DNA of 64,000 nt. It comes from Mansonella perstans (lineage: Eukaryota; Nematoda; Chromadorea; Rhabditida; Onchocercidae). The notes under the pieces were generated by a model that saw nothing but the letters and a program-made list of their open reading frames with translations, was not told the DNA's origin and ran no database searches. Position numbers and translations under genes: made by a program. Of the stretch, positions 63,299-64,000 are shown in pieces. Positions within the stretch are counted from its first letter, which is position 1; every line of letters starts with the position of its first letter. Location of the stretch: positions 16,071 through 80,070 of the forward strand of contig JBAMDO010000242.1 of the NCBI GenBank assembly GCA_037074765.1, read 5' to 3'.

Positions 63299-64000
63299 GA
63301 ACAAGCAATGAATGAGCAAAGACTTTTTTCCCTCAAATGCAATGCAAAATTGTTCCAATTTAACTTCACTGATTGATAACTTTATATATATAAACAAACA
63401 CACATTGTACACAAATATTTATCGGCTTAATGAAAAGAAATAAAATTGAATATTTTACATTTTATTGAGCAGAGAATATAAACATATATAATACAGAGAG
63501 AAAAGCAAAATAATTGAGAGAGACTGAGAAAGAAAAAAAAGAAAGGGCAAAAGAAAGAAAAAGAGAGAGAGAGAGAAAGAGAGGAATTGAATATGAAAGA
63601 ATTTTTTTGAACATTTTTTAATTTTCTCTAAATTTAAGCTTTTCTGATAAAAATGAAATGAAATTTGTTTCACTTGAACTATTCCATTTTTTTTCATTGT
63701 TTTTTTTTTTTTTTTTTTTTTCGCAAAGAAATGAAACACTAAAATTTGCTATCATTGTAATTGTAATGAAATTCATTCTGTAATAAAAGAAAAATTTAAT
63801 TGAATTAATGATAAATGAAATAATTATCATTAGGAATAATTTAGTGATAATTAATTAATTTAAATTGAAATAATTAAAATAAAAACTTTTTTCTTCTTAT
63901 TTGGAAATCAATTTTTAGTTCATATGTGAATGTTGTGATAATGATGACGGGTGTAGAAGGGAAAAAAATATTCAACAAATGGCAGAATATAAAGTTAGTG
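63299..64000. other. AT-rich non-coding DNA at the window end
   Basis: No gene supported. It contains a GA-rich run near 63560-63582 and a T homopolymer at 63700-63721. Confidence 0.5.

Overview
The window is eukaryotic nuclear DNA from a nematode, most likely a clade III (spirurid or filarial) species. It is very AT-rich. Introns end in (T)TTTCAG or TTTTAG, exons are short, and candidate spliced-leader acceptors lie just upstream of start codons. The protein families fit a worm. I cannot name the species from sequence alone.

Layout: (1) 80-1692 (+), an ADP-ribose pyrophosphatase of the NUDT9/ndx-9 type, five exons. (2) 2423-4550 (+), an SRSF2/SC35-type SR splicing factor (rsp-4), three exons, with a structured 1.1 kb second intron. 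(3) 33552 down to 6380 (-), one 27 kb gene of about 61 exons encoding a secreted lipoprotein of about 3,140 residues. It has a lipoprotein N-terminal module, a long lipid-binding middle, a VWD domain and an apolipophorin-like C-terminus. (4) 33553-36407, an intergenic stretch with a decayed LINE endonuclease fragment, a 19-bp minisatellite and an unassigned 34-codon ORF. (5) 36408-47218 (+), the exoribonuclease XRN1 (xrn-1), 31 exons, about 1,719 residues. (6) 51247 to about 56922 or 57393 (-), a Ski/Sno-family transcriptional co-regulator (DAF-5-like) with Dachshund-homology, SMAD4-binding and C-terminal coiled-coil segments. (7) About 57.4-64 kb, AT-rich, microsatellite-rich DNA with no gene I can support.

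The genes do not form one pathway. NUDT9 and rsp-4 are co-oriented about 700 bp apart and could be loosely linked, but this is not shown. The lipoprotein gene is convergent with rsp-4 and divergent from xrn-1.

The most unusual items are not whole genes. A 53-codon cysteinyl-tRNA-synthetase-like fragment and a broken 5S rRNA copy both sit in introns of the lipoprotein gene. A diverged duplicate of an XRN1 exon lies in an XRN1 intron, and XRN1 also has a conserved-position GC-AG intron. A 64-nt GC-rich, microRNA-precursor-like hairpin lies in otherwise AT-rich DNA at 50.6 kb. The rsp-4 intron carries a long inverted repeat around a CTG tract plus a duplicated 36-nt motif. Many introns of the lipoprotein gene hold independent two-copy local duplications. 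Exon models were built by hand from reading frame, phase and splice consensus.
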